From Candidatus Desantisbacteria bacterium CG1_02_49_89 (GTDB taxonomy: Bacteria; Desantisbacteria; UBA1551): 18,883 nt of DNA. How positions within the stretch are numbered: position 1 is the stretch's first letter; the number at the start of each line of letters is the position of its first letter. Made by a program: the position numbers and the translations under genes. The stretch lies in NCBI GenBank assembly GCA_001871075.1, contig MNUP01000150.1:1-18883 (forward strand). Reading direction: 5' to 3'. Of the stretch, positions 6,086 through 13,379 are shown in pieces. Under the pieces are notes generated by a model. It did no database searches, was not told the DNA's origin, and was given only the letters and a program-made list of their open reading frames with translations.

Positions 6086-8296
6086 ATGTCTGACAAACCG
6101 TTATACGTCGCTTTTATTTGGCATATGCACCAGCCGCTTTACAAGAACGGCGTGGCAGGAAAATATCTTCTTCCCTGGGTAAGGATGCACGGGATAAAGG
6201 ATTATTTTGATATGGCAGCGATCCTTGAGGATTACCCGAACGTCCGCCAGACATTCAACCTTACGCCGGTGCTGATGATGCAGATCGAGGACTACGTTAA
6301 GAACAAGGCAACTGACGCGTTCCTTGACATAACGATGAAAAAAGCGGAAGGGCTGGCGAAAGAGGACAAGGAGTTCATACTCTACAACTTCTTCATGGCG
6401 AACTGGGACAACATGCTTGGCAAATGCCCCAGATACCTTGAGCTGCTTGACAAAAGGGGCAGGCAGACCACGCGGGAGCAGGTGGCAAAGATCACAGGCA
6501 ATTTTTCAACGCGGGATTATCTTGACCTGCAGGTTCTTTTCAACTTAGTGTGGTTTGACCCGATGTTCCTTGAAAAAGAGCCGTTGCAGCAGCTTATCCA
6601 AAAGGGCAGGGATTTTACGGAGGAAGACAAGGCCGCAGTCATAAAAAGGCAGGTAGAAGTGCTTGCGATGATAATGCCTGAATACAGGAAACTTCAGGAC
6701 GCCGGGCAGATAGAGGTTACGACAAGCCCTTTTTACCACCCCATACTGCCGCTTGTGTATAATACGGACATAGCCAGGATCCCGTCTTCCAATATCCTCC
6801 TGCCCAGGAAAAGGTATTCCGCCCCTGCGGATGCGCAGAAGCAGATCGAGAAAGCCGTAGAGTTCTACAAGGAGCGGTTCGGCAGGCAGCCGCAGGGAAT
6901 GTGGCCCTCTGAGGGAAGCGTGAGCGGGGACGTTCTGCCGCTGATGGAAGGCGCGGGAATAAAATGGACGGCGACAGACGAGGGAATACTTGAAAACTCT
7001 TTGAAAAAAACAATCTCGAAGGATACCCGCGGCAACGTGCTTAACCCGGACCTGCTCTATAAGCCATACAGGTTCCAGTGGAACGGCCGCCATATAGACA
7101 TGATCTTCAGGGACCACACGCTTTCTGACCTGATCGGTTTCAGCTATTCGAAGTGGAAGACGGAAGAGGCTGTCAGCGATTTCATCAGAAGGCTGGAGAC
7201 CATAAACGAAAAAACTTTAAAAATACCGGGCGATTTTCTCGTGCCGATAATACTTGACGGGGAAAATGCCTGGGAGCACTATCCCAATGACGGCAGGGAT
7301 TTCCTGAAAGGGATCTACGCGAAGCTCAATTCTCACCCGTCCATCAAGTGCGTTACGGTCTCGGAGTTCCTGGGCGCGAGGAAGTTCGTGGACACGCTTC
7401 CGGCGCTTTCCCCGGGTTCGTGGATAAACAGGAATTTTGACATTTGGATAGGGGACGAGGAAGAGAACACGGCCTGGGATCTTCTCGGCAGCGCCAGGGA
7501 ATTCCTCGTAAGTTACGAGGCGGAGGTTGACGGCGGATCATCCGGGCAGGAGAAAACCGCGCAGCTTGCGGGGGCATGGGAGGAGATATACGCGGCTGAG
7601 GGAAGCGACTGGAACTGGTGGTACGGGGACCAGCACACAAGCGGTTTTGACGAGGCGTTCGATTTCCTTTACAGGCAGCACCTTTCAAATGTTTACAAGG
7701 CAGCCGGGGCTGAGCCTCCGGCGTACCTCAACGAATCCATAATTCTCCCGGCAAAAGAGAGCATGCCCGAAACAGAACCGGTGGACCTGCTTCGGCCGAC
7801 CCTTGACGGAGTTGTTACGGATTATTACGAGTGGATCCCCAGCGGCTGCTACGAAATAAGAAAGACCGGCGGGACCATGCACCAGGCAGAGAGCATAGTA
7901 AGGGCGATCTACTACGGTTTTGACATGGAAAATATATACCTCAGGCTTGACATGCACCTTCGGGATGCGGATGCAGGTAAACGCGAAGACGTCCCGGCGC
8001 TTTCTTTCATCCTAAATTTTATTTCTCCTAAGATGGTCCAGCTGAAGTTTTCAACGGAAGACAAGGACCTTCTGATCGCGGACCAAGGCGAAAGAAGGCT
8101 TGGGGCGATAGCGGCAAAGAAGATCATAGAGATCAAAATGCCGTTCGCGGACCTGGGCTTCAAAATGAAGGACGAGGTCAAATTTTCCGTGTCGGTAATG
8201 AGGAACGGGGCTGAAATGGAGCACTGGCCCAGCCGCGCACCCATAACGTTCACGCTGCCGTCCCCGGACTATAAATTAGAGCACTGGTCCGTTTGA
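6086..8296 (+). CDS. Glycoside hydrolase family 57, alpha-amylase-like
   Basis: A 736-residue enzyme of the GH57 alpha-amylase group (COG1449), acting on alpha-1,4- or alpha-1,6-glucans such as starch or glycogen, by hydrolysis or glucan transfer. The N-terminal motif is HMHQP (13-17). The probable nucleophile is E276 in GMWPSEGSVS and the probable acid/base is D391 in ILDGENAWEHYPNDG. FRDHTLSDLIGFSY (about 341-354) is also typical. Residues beyond about 560 form a C-terminal beta-rich extension without an obvious catalytic role. No signal peptide is visible, so a cytoplasmic role in storage-glucan turnover is likely. The ribosome site is weak. Both catalytic residues are present; exact specificity cannot be read from the sequence. 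Confidence 0.9.
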   Translation: MSDKPLYVAFIWHMHQPLYKNGVAGKYLLPWVRMHGIKDYFDMAAILEDYPNVRQTFNLTPVLMMQIEDYVKNKATDAFLDITMKKAEGLAKEDKEFILYNFFMANWDNMLGKCPRYLELLDKRGRQTTREQVAKITGNFSTRDYLDLQVLFNLVWFDPMFLEKEPLQQLIQKGRDFTEEDKAAVIKRQVEVLAMIMPEYRKLQDAGQIEVTTSPFYHPILPLVYNTDIARIPSSNILLPRKRYSAPADAQKQIEKAVEFYKERFGRQPQGMWPSEGSVSGDVLPLMEGAGIKWTATDEGILENSLKKTISKDTRGNVLNPDLLYKPYRFQWNGRHIDMIFRDHTLSDLIGFSYSKWKTEEAVSDFIRRLETINEKTLKIPGDFLVPIILDGENAWEHYPNDGRDFLKGIYAKLNSHPSIKCVTVSEFLGARKFVDTLPALSPGSWINRNFDIWIGDEEENTAWDLLGSAREFLVSYEAEVDGGSSGQEKTAQLAGAWEEIYAAEGSDWNWWYGDQHTSGFDEAFDFLYRQHLSNVYKAAGAEPPAYLNESIILPAKESMPETEPVDLLRPTLDGVVTDYYEWIPSGCYEIRKTGGTMHQAESIVRAIYYGFDMENIYLRLDMHLRDADAGKREDVPALSFILNFISPKMVQLKFSTEDKDLLIADQGERRLGAIAAKKIIEIKMPFADLGFKMKDEVKFSVSVMRNGAEMEHWPSRAPITFTLPSPDYKLEHWSV

Positions 8297-8373
8297 ATAC
8301 AGTGTCATAGCATCAGAATTTCGTAGGGCAAGCCTTTTCGAAGACCCGCCAATTATTTAGGAGGGAGGCTTGC

Positions 8374-8405
8374 GATAAGTTGATAAGTGGATAAGTAGAT
8401 AAGGA
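8374..8405. repeat. 8-nt tandem repeat (GATAAGTN x4)
   Basis: GATAAGT/GATAAGG units start at 8374, 8382, 8390 and 8398. This lies in the 265-nt gap after the GH57 gene, which otherwise holds hairpin repeats and no gene. Confidence 0.6.
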
Positions 8406-8409
8406 TAGC

Positions 8410-8427
8410 CGCAACCTTCAGGTTGCG
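8410..8427. repeat. 18-nt palindrome with CTTCAG core, copy 1
   Basis: Arms CGCAACCT and AGGTTGCG with a central TC. The same 8+2+8 layout with different arms recurs at 13178-13195 and 17038-17055. Confidence 0.65.
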
Positions 8428-8494
8428 TATCATTGCGACCCGCTAATATTCATGGCGGGGAAGCAATCCGGTTTTTAATGCATGACGATGCATC

Positions 8495-8542
8495 CGCCCA
8501 TTTAAAAATGGGCGAGACCTCGCCCCGATGGTTATCGGGGCG
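8495..8542. repeat. Composite double-hairpin repeat, copy 1
   Basis: A first hairpin (CGCCCAT / ATGGGCG) is followed by AGACCT and a second hairpin (CGCCCCGAT, loop GGTT, ATCGGGGCG). The same order recurs at 13129-13171. It ends 20 nt before the MBL hydrolase ATG and would fold in that mRNA leader. Confidence 0.65.
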
Positions 8543-8561
8543 GGCGATGAACGAGGGAACA

Positions 8562-9164
8562 ATGATTATAAAGACCGTAACCGTGGGCGAGCTGGCTACG
8601 AACTGCTACATAGCAGGCGACGAAAAAGGCGTTGTGATCATCGACCCCGGCGCCGACTCCCCGCAAATCCTTAAAACAGTGTCCAGTGTCCCGCCCAGCA
8701 AGATTGGCGGGCAAGCCCAGTGGCCAGTGGCCAGCGTAATACTGACGCACGCGCACCCCGACCACATAGGCGCTGTGGATGAGGTCGCGGGAAAGCTGAA
8801 ATGCCCGATATACATGCACGGCTTGGACTCTGACTGGCTGAAAGGGATCTTCGGCAGCAAATTCCCCGGCCTGCACGTGGTTGAGGAGGGCGGGATCATA
8901 AAAGCGGGCGGGGTGCCGTTTACGATCCTGCATACCCCGGGGCACAGTGAGGGAAGCATATGCCTCTATAACGAAAAAGAAAAGGTACTTTTCAGCGGGG
9001 ACACGCTTTTCGCGGATGGCACAGGCAGGACAGACCTTCCCGGAGGGGATGAAGAGAAAATGACGGCGTCCCTTAAAAGGCTTCTCGCTCTGCCGGCGGC
9101 AGTAACGGTTTATCCGGGCCACGGGGAAGCGGCGCTGATAAGTGAGATACGGGGAATGCTTTAA
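8562..9164 (+). CDS. MBL-fold metallo-hydrolase (glyoxalase II-like)
   Basis: A 200-residue enzyme of the COG0491 group. Metal-binding motif H63-A-H65-P-D67-H68, then LHTPGHSEGS, the bridging aspartate in FSGDTLF, and the last histidine in VYPGHGE. The ATG at 8562 was chosen because GAGGG at 8553-8557 precedes it, the protein then starts as the family does (MIIKTVTVGELATNCYI), and the sequence upstream in the same frame is the composite hairpin repeat. Substrate is unknown; thioester hydrolysis is typical of relatives. Residues 41-57 (SSVPPSKIGGQAQWPVA) are encoded by repeat DNA and lengthen the segment before the metal motif by about 10 residues compared with usual members. The frame and all metal ligands survive. 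Confidence 0.88.
   Translation: MIIKTVTVGELATNCYIAGDEKGVVIIDPGADSPQILKTVSSVPPSKIGGQAQWPVASVILTHAHPDHIGAVDEVAGKLKCPIYMHGLDSDWLKGIFGSKFPGLHVVEEGGIIKAGGVPFTILHTPGHSEGSICLYNEKEKVLFSGDTLFADGTGRTDLPGGDEEKMTASLKRLLALPAAVTVYPGHGEAALISEIRGML
8677..8731. repeat. Heptad repeats and hairpin inside the MBL hydrolase gene
   Basis: CAGTGTC twice (8677-8690), the 29-nt hairpin repeat also found at 5897-5925 (8688-8716), then CAGTGGC twice (8718-8731). The block is translated in frame without a stop. CAGTGTC is the same heptad that fills the recombinase gene at 9885-9912. Confidence 0.75.
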
Positions 9165-9239
9165 AGATCAAGTTAAATTGCAAATTTATGGATCATTTAT
9201 AAGATAAAAATCCTTCATTTTTAATTTTCCCAAAAGGGA

Positions 9240-9290
9240 CCCCTGCATCCAGGTTTAATTAAAAACCTGCATGGGGTGCATTTTTAATTT
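9240..9290 (+). terminator. Hairpin with T-rich tail after the MBL hydrolase
   Basis: CCCC (9240-9243) and AGGTTT (9251-9256) can pair with GGGG (9273-9276) and AAACCT (9263-9268), with an internal loop. TTTTT follows at 9281. It could terminate the preceding gene, but it resembles the local repeat hairpins and lies only about 20 nt before the recombinase ATG. Confidence 0.4.
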
Positions 9291-9308
9291 TTAATTGTAA
9301 TTAAACCC

Positions 9309-10280
9309 ATGGAAGACACAGAGCTGATAAACGAGTTCATAAACTTCATAAGCGTGGAAAGGGGCCTGAGCAGGAACACGCAGGTTTCGTACCGCATTGA
9401 CCTGAAAGGTTACGAGGCCTTCCTTAAAAAAAGGGGCCTGGGTTTCAAAGGCGCGGGCCAGGAGGACGTGACGGAATTCCTGCGCGCTATGCAGTCAGGC
9501 GGTTCCCTGACCTCAACGCTTGCGAGGAAGCTGGTTGCGGTTAAGATGCTGCACAGGTTTTTGACAAACGAAGGATACGCGGATAAGGACCCCACAGCGT
9601 TCCTGGACCCGCCCAGGAAGGAAATGCGCCTTCCTTCTGTCTTGAGAAAAGACGAGGTGGAGGCGATACTGGGCAAGCCTGATCTGTCAAAGCCTGCGGG
9701 CCTGCGGGACAAAGCCCTGCTCGAATTGCTCTACGCGACCGGGATGCGCGTGTCTGAAGCCGCGGACCTGCGCGTGGAAGACCTGAACCTGGCCGGCGGT
9801 TTTATCAGGTGTTTCGGCAAGGGAGGCAAGGAAAGGATCATCCCGGTAGGCGGCAAGGCAGTTGAAGCGGTCGAGGCATACCTAAGTGTCCAGTGTCCAG
9901 TGTCCAGTGTCCAGCCAAAGAAAAACCCGAAACCCGAAACCCGAAACCCCCCTGCTTTTGCAGGAAAGCAAGAAGGGGGACTCGCTTTATGCGGCCCGAA
10001 ACAGAACTACTTATTTATTAATCCCAGAGGGAGCAGGTTCAGCAGGCAGGGGCTGTGGGGAATAGTAAAGAATTACGTAAAAAAGGCGGGCATAACAAAG
10101 AAGGTCACGCCGCACACGTTCAGGCACTCTTTCGCCACGCACCTGCTTCAGGGCGGGGCTGACCTGCGTTCCGTGCAGGAAATGCTGGGGCACGCGGACA
10201 TATCCACGACCCAGCTGTACCTGCACCTGGACAGGCAGACCGTCCAGGACGCGTATAAGAAATTTCATCCAAGAGCGTAA
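9309..10280 (+). CDS. xerD: Tyrosine recombinase XerC/XerD, with repeat-encoded insert
   Basis: A 323-residue site-specific recombinase for chromosome dimer resolution. The N-terminal SAM-like DNA-binding domain reads VERGLSRNTQVSYRIDLKGYEAFL. The catalytic domain has R147 in ATGMRVSEAADLR, the lysine in FGKGGKERIIP, HTFRHSFATHLL, the LGHADIS histidine, and the nucleophilic tyrosine in TTQLYLHL. All catalytic residues are present. The N-terminus looks more like XerD than XerC, but the two are hard to separate by eye. Residues 193 to about 232 are encoded by tandem repeats (AGTGTCC x4, AACCCGA x3, a hairpin). They replace the usual ~15-residue link before the LF strand by about 42 residues. 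No ribosome site is evident before the ATG. Confidence 0.88.
   Translation: MEDTELINEFINFISVERGLSRNTQVSYRIDLKGYEAFLKKRGLGFKGAGQEDVTEFLRAMQSGGSLTSTLARKLVAVKMLHRFLTNEGYADKDPTAFLDPPRKEMRLPSVLRKDEVEAILGKPDLSKPAGLRDKALLELLYATGMRVSEAADLRVEDLNLAGGFIRCFGKGGKERIIPVGGKAVEAVEAYLSVQCPVSSVQPKKNPKPETRNPPAFAGKQEGGLALCGPKQNYLFINPRGSRFSRQGLWGIVKNYVKKAGITKKVTPHTFRHSFATHLLQGGADLRSVQEMLGHADISTTQLYLHLDRQTVQDAYKKFHPRA
9885..9979. repeat. Tandem heptads and hairpin inside the recombinase gene
   Basis: AGTGTCC x4 (9885-9912), AACCCGA x3 (9924-9944), then hairpin CCTGC-TTTT-GCAGG (9951-9964) inside outer C5 and G5 arms (9947-9951 and 9975-9979). All of it is translated in frame as part of the recombinase. Confidence 0.8.
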
Positions 10281-10282
10281 AT

Positions 10283-10412
10283 ACCGTCGGGCGTCGTAAG
10301 TCATACGTCGTATGTTTTGCGTCGTATGCGAATAAAAAATTATTGAACGTATAACGTAAGACGCTCGACATCCGACGGTCTTTAACACGTACGACGTACG
10401 ACGTTTGACGTA
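10283..10412. repeat. CGTCGTATG-rich inverted and tandem repeats
   Basis: ACCGTCGG at 10283 and CCGACGGT at 10372-10379 are inverted. Between and beyond them, units like CATACGTCGTATG, GCGTCGTATG, CACGTACGACG and TACGACG recur in both orientations. The block fills the gap between the recombinase and the next gene and could fold into a long imperfect hairpin. Confidence 0.6.
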
Positions 10413-10425
10413 TGACGGGGTCAGC

Positions 10426-13068
10426 ATGGAGTTGATCACTACCCATATCGGGTCGGATTTTGACAGCTTTGCTTCAATGGTTGCCGCGGAAAAACTCTAT
10501 CCCGGGGCGATGATATCTTTCCCCGGAAGCGTTGAGCAGAACGTGCGGGAGTTCCTTGCCCTGCACAAGCACGCGATCGAGATCGTGAAGCCCAAGGATG
10601 TGCCGCTGGACCAGGTGACAAGGCTGATAATAGTGGACACGAGGCTTGCTTCGAGGATAGGCGATTTCGCGAAACTGCTTGAAAAAAGCGGGCTGTCCAT
10701 CCACATCTACGACCACCACCCCCGCACCACTGAGGATCTGGCAGGAGAGGCGGGTGTCAGCGAGATAACAGGCGCCGCGTCCACTATCCTCACGAAGATC
10801 ATAAGGGACCGGAAGGTCCAGATCACGCCCCTTGAGGCGACGATACTGATCCTGGGCATCTACGAGGACACCGGTTCTTTCACGTTCGGCTCAACAACGC
10901 CGCAGGACCTGGAAGCCGGTTCCTACCTGCTGGGTTGCGGCGCGAACCTGAACATAGTGTCGGATTTCGTGAATCCCGGCCTGAACCCCGAGCAGGTGAA
11001 GCTCATGAACCTGCTGATGGCGAACCTTAAGATGGAGACCGTCAACGGCATAAAGGTGGCGCTTACCTGGGCTGACGCGGGGGAACAGAGCGGCAGCCTT
11101 TCGCTTGTGGTGCACAAGCTGCGGGACATGGAAAATTTCAACGTGCTGTTCGCGGTCGTTAAATTCTCAAACCGCATCCAGGTGATAGGCAGGTCACGCC
11201 TGGAAGAGGTTGACGTGGGGAAGATACTCGAACTGCTGGGCGGCGGAGGCCACTCAAGGGCGGCGTCCGCGAAAATAGAAAGCCAGGACATAAACGAAGT
11301 CAGGGAGAAGCTTTACAGGGCGCTGAGGATGAAGATCAAGCCGCTCATACAGGCCCAGAAGATAATGGCAACGCCTGTGCGGACCGTCCAGGAGGACCTT
11401 TCTGTGGGGGAGGCAAGAAGGCTCATGCTGAGGTTCAACTTTTCAGGTCTTCCCATACTTAACAAGGAAAAGCTTACGGGGATAATCTCGCGCACGGACC
11501 TTGACAGGGCAAGCCAGCACGGGTTCAGGGAAGCCCCGGTAAGGGATTATATGACAAGCCGGCCGATAACCATAGGCCCTGACGCCAGCCTTGAGGAGAT
11601 ACAGACGCTTATGATATGCCATAATATAGGCCACCTGCCGGTTGTTGACAAGAAAGGCAGCCTGCGGGGCATGGTCACCAGGGGGGAGCTCCTGCGCATC
11701 CTGCACAACGAGAAGAACCAGGTTTTTTCCCTTTACTCCTCGCCGCTTGTGAAGAAAAATCTGAAATCCCTGATGGAGAAAAAACTCCCCCAGTTCCTGC
11801 AGAAGATCCTCAGAAAGATAGGCAGGACCGGGGAACAGCTGGGTTACCCCACTTTTGTGGTCGGGGGTTTTGTGCGCGATCTGATGCTGGGGATCGAGAA
11901 CCTGGACATAGACATAGTTGTCGAAGGGGACGGCATAAGGTTCGGCAAAGAGCTCGCGAAGAAGGCGGGCGGCAGCTCTTTAACGCACGAGGCTTTCGGC
12001 ACCAGCATTGTTACTGTTGAAAACCTGCCAGCGGCCTGGAACCTGCGCCTTGAAAAGCCGCTGAAGATCGACATAGCCACCGCAAGGATGGAATTCTACG
12101 AGTATCCCGCGGCCCTGCCCAAGGTGGAGCTCAGCTCGATAAGGCAGGACCTTTACAGGCGCGATTTTACCATAAACGCCATGGCGATACGGCTTGACAG
12201 GAGGCGTTTCGGGGAGCTCTACGATTTCTTCGGCGGGGAGGACGACCTTGCCAAAAAGAGGATAAGGGTCCTGCACAACCTCAGTTTCGTGGACGACCCA
12301 ACGAGGATCTTCCGCGCGATAAGGCTTGCGGCGCGCTTCGGTTTCGAGATAGACAGGCAGACACTCTCGTTCATACGCAACGCCCTGGACCTTGCCATAT
12401 TCGACAAGCTGACCAACGAGCGGATAAGAGAGGAGCTGATACTGATATTTGAGGAATCTGAGCCGGTCAGGGCGGTAAAACAGATGGAGGCGCACGGCAT
12501 CCTGTCCTGCATACATCCGGGCATAAAATTCACTGAGGGCATGTCCGAGCAGCTGCGCGGCGTCGACGACGTGTTTTCCTGGGCGATACTCTACAGCCGG
12601 GAAAAGATCCAGAAGTGGCTCATATACCTTTTAGTCCTGATGAAGAACCTTAAGGATGAAGAAGTCCTGGAGGTCGCGGACAAATTCAAATTTCCGCTTG
12701 ACGTCCGGGGGATCATACTGCGCGTCCCGGAGGTCGCGGGGGTTGTCAGGAAGCTTTCCCGCAAAGGGCTCAAGCCCAGCGGCATACACAGTGCCCTTAA
12801 AGGATTCCCGCCTGAAATACTGCTTATGATCATGGCCGTTTTTAAAAACCCCGTGGTCAGGAAGCACATCGGCTTTTATTTTTCCAAAGCCTCCGCGGCG
12901 TGCCTGAAGCTGGACGGCGAGAAGCTGAAAAGCATGGGCCTGAAACCCGGGCCTGAATTCAGGAAGATAATGGGCTCGGTCCTTAAGGCCAAGCTGGACG
13001 GGAAAATAAGGGACACGCTTGAGGACGAAATAAGGTTCGTGCGCGCGAAATGGCTCCCTAAGAAATAA
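10426..13068 (+). CDS. DHH-CBS-CBS-tRNA nucleotidyltransferase fusion (A-adding / CCA enzyme type)
   Basis: An 880-residue protein with three modules. First, a DHH/DHHA1 phosphoesterase-like unit (HIGSDFDSFASM; DHHPRT near residue 95; GGGGHSRAASA near 272). Second, two CBS domains (about 311-431: AQKIMATPVRTVQEDLSV..., VRDYMTSRPITIGPDASL...). Third, a class II poly(A)/CCA nucleotidyltransferase head (GGFVRDLMLG near 480, DIDIVVEGDG, RRDFTINAMAI near 579) with its helical tail. This architecture is known from bacteria such as Aquifex, where it is the A-adding enzyme completing tRNA 3' ends. The DHH part may act as a phosphodiesterase and the CBS pair may sense adenylates. The ATG at 10426 was preferred over an upstream TTG at 10405, which lies in repeat DNA. 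A separate CC-adding enzyme would be expected elsewhere. Confidence 0.9.
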   Translation: MELITTHIGSDFDSFASMVAAEKLYPGAMISFPGSVEQNVREFLALHKHAIEIVKPKDVPLDQVTRLIIVDTRLASRIGDFAKLLEKSGLSIHIYDHHPRTTEDLAGEAGVSEITGAASTILTKIIRDRKVQITPLEATILILGIYEDTGSFTFGSTTPQDLEAGSYLLGCGANLNIVSDFVNPGLNPEQVKLMNLLMANLKMETVNGIKVALTWADAGEQSGSLSLVVHKLRDMENFNVLFAVVKFSNRIQVIGRSRLEEVDVGKILELLGGGGHSRAASAKIESQDINEVREKLYRALRMKIKPLIQAQKIMATPVRTVQEDLSVGEARRLMLRFNFSGLPILNKEKLTGIISRTDLDRASQHGFREAPVRDYMTSRPITIGPDASLEEIQTLMICHNIGHLPVVDKKGSLRGMVTRGELLRILHNEKNQVFSLYSSPLVKKNLKSLMEKKLPQFLQKILRKIGRTGEQLGYPTFVVGGFVRDLMLGIENLDIDIVVEGDGIRFGKELAKKAGGSSLTHEAFGTSIVTVENLPAAWNLRLEKPLKIDIATARMEFYEYPAALPKVELSSIRQDLYRRDFTINAMAIRLDRRRFGELYDFFGGEDDLAKKRIRVLHNLSFVDDPTRIFRAIRLAARFGFEIDRQTLSFIRNALDLAIFDKLTNERIREELILIFEESEPVRAVKQMEAHGILSCIHPGIKFTEGMSEQLRGVDDVFSWAILYSREKIQKWLIYLLVLMKNLKDEEVLEVADKFKFPLDVRGIILRVPEVAGVVRKLSRKGLKPSGIHSALKGFPPEILLMIMAVFKNPVVRKHIGFYFSKASAACLKLDGEKLKSMGLKPGPEFRKIMGSVLKAKLDGKIRDTLEDEIRFVRAKWLPKK

Positions 13069-13072
13069 CTGC

Positions 13073-13103
13073 GTGTCAGCGTATCAGCGTATCAGCGTGT
13101 CAG
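13073..13103. repeat. 8-nt tandem repeat (GTRTCAGC x4)
   Basis: GTGTCAGC, GTATCAGC, GTATCAGC and GTGTCAG follow directly after the nucleotidyltransferase stop. The 311-nt gap before nusA holds only this and the other repeats listed, and no gene. Confidence 0.65.
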
Positions 13104-13128
13104 AGCAAAGGCAAGGAATTTAATTGCC

Positions 13129-13171
13129 CGCCCCTTTGGGGCGAGGTCTCGCCCCGATGGACATCGGGGCG
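13129..13171. repeat. Composite double-hairpin repeat, copy 2
   Basis: Hairpin CGCCCC-TTT-GGGGCG, linker AGGTCT, then hairpin CGCCCCGAT-GGAC-ATCGGGGCG. The second stem is identical to that of the copy at 8495-8542; only its loop differs (GGAC instead of GGTT). Confidence 0.65.
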
Positions 13172-13177
13172 GATAAC

Positions 13178-13195
13178 TCAGGGCTTCAGCCCTGA
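13178..13195. repeat. 18-nt palindrome with CTTCAG core, copy 2
   Basis: Arms TCAGGGCT and AGCCCTGA with a central TC, 7 nt after the composite hairpin. Confidence 0.65.
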
Positions 13196-13238
13196 TATTA
13201 CTTAATGCACTCAATGGCAAGTATTTATCCGTCTGCAT

Positions 13239-13281
13239 CCCGCCTCATCGGCGGGTCGCCGTAGTGGCGACCTTGGTCGCC
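13239..13281 (+). promoter_or_regulatory. Overlapping, mutually exclusive hairpins upstream of nusA
   Basis: CCCGCC (13239-13244) pairs with GGCGGG (13250-13255). GGCGACC (13266-13272) can pair perfectly with GGTCGCC on its left (13254-13260) or on its right (13275-13281). The alternatives exclude each other. This could be an attenuator or repeat decay; it lies about 100 nt before the nusA start. Confidence 0.35.
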
Positions 13282-13323
13282 CTGTTTAAAGCTCCTTATT
13301 CCCCTTAATAATCATCTTTAAAT

Positions 13324-13357
13324 AATCACTGTAATCATTTTAAAAATCACCGTAATC
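13324..13357. repeat. 21-nt-period direct repeat in the nusA leader
   Basis: AATCACTGTAATC (13324) and AATCACCGTAATC (13345) are 21 nt apart and sit just before the nusA ribosome site. Confidence 0.5.
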
Positions 13358-13379
13358 GTATCAAATAAAGGAGATAAAA

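Noticed and set aside
8433-8561. Longer 5' end for the MBL hydrolase gene
   Set aside because: The added residues are encoded by hairpin repeats, while the ATG at 8562 has GAGGG upstream and matches the family start.
9885-9944. Frameshift or pseudogene in the recombinase
   Set aside because: The frame stays open through the repeats and all catalytic residues, including the C-terminal tyrosine, are present.
10405-10425. TTG start for the nucleotidyltransferase gene
   Set aside because: It lies in the CGTACGACG repeat; the ATG at 10426 directly precedes the DHH domain.
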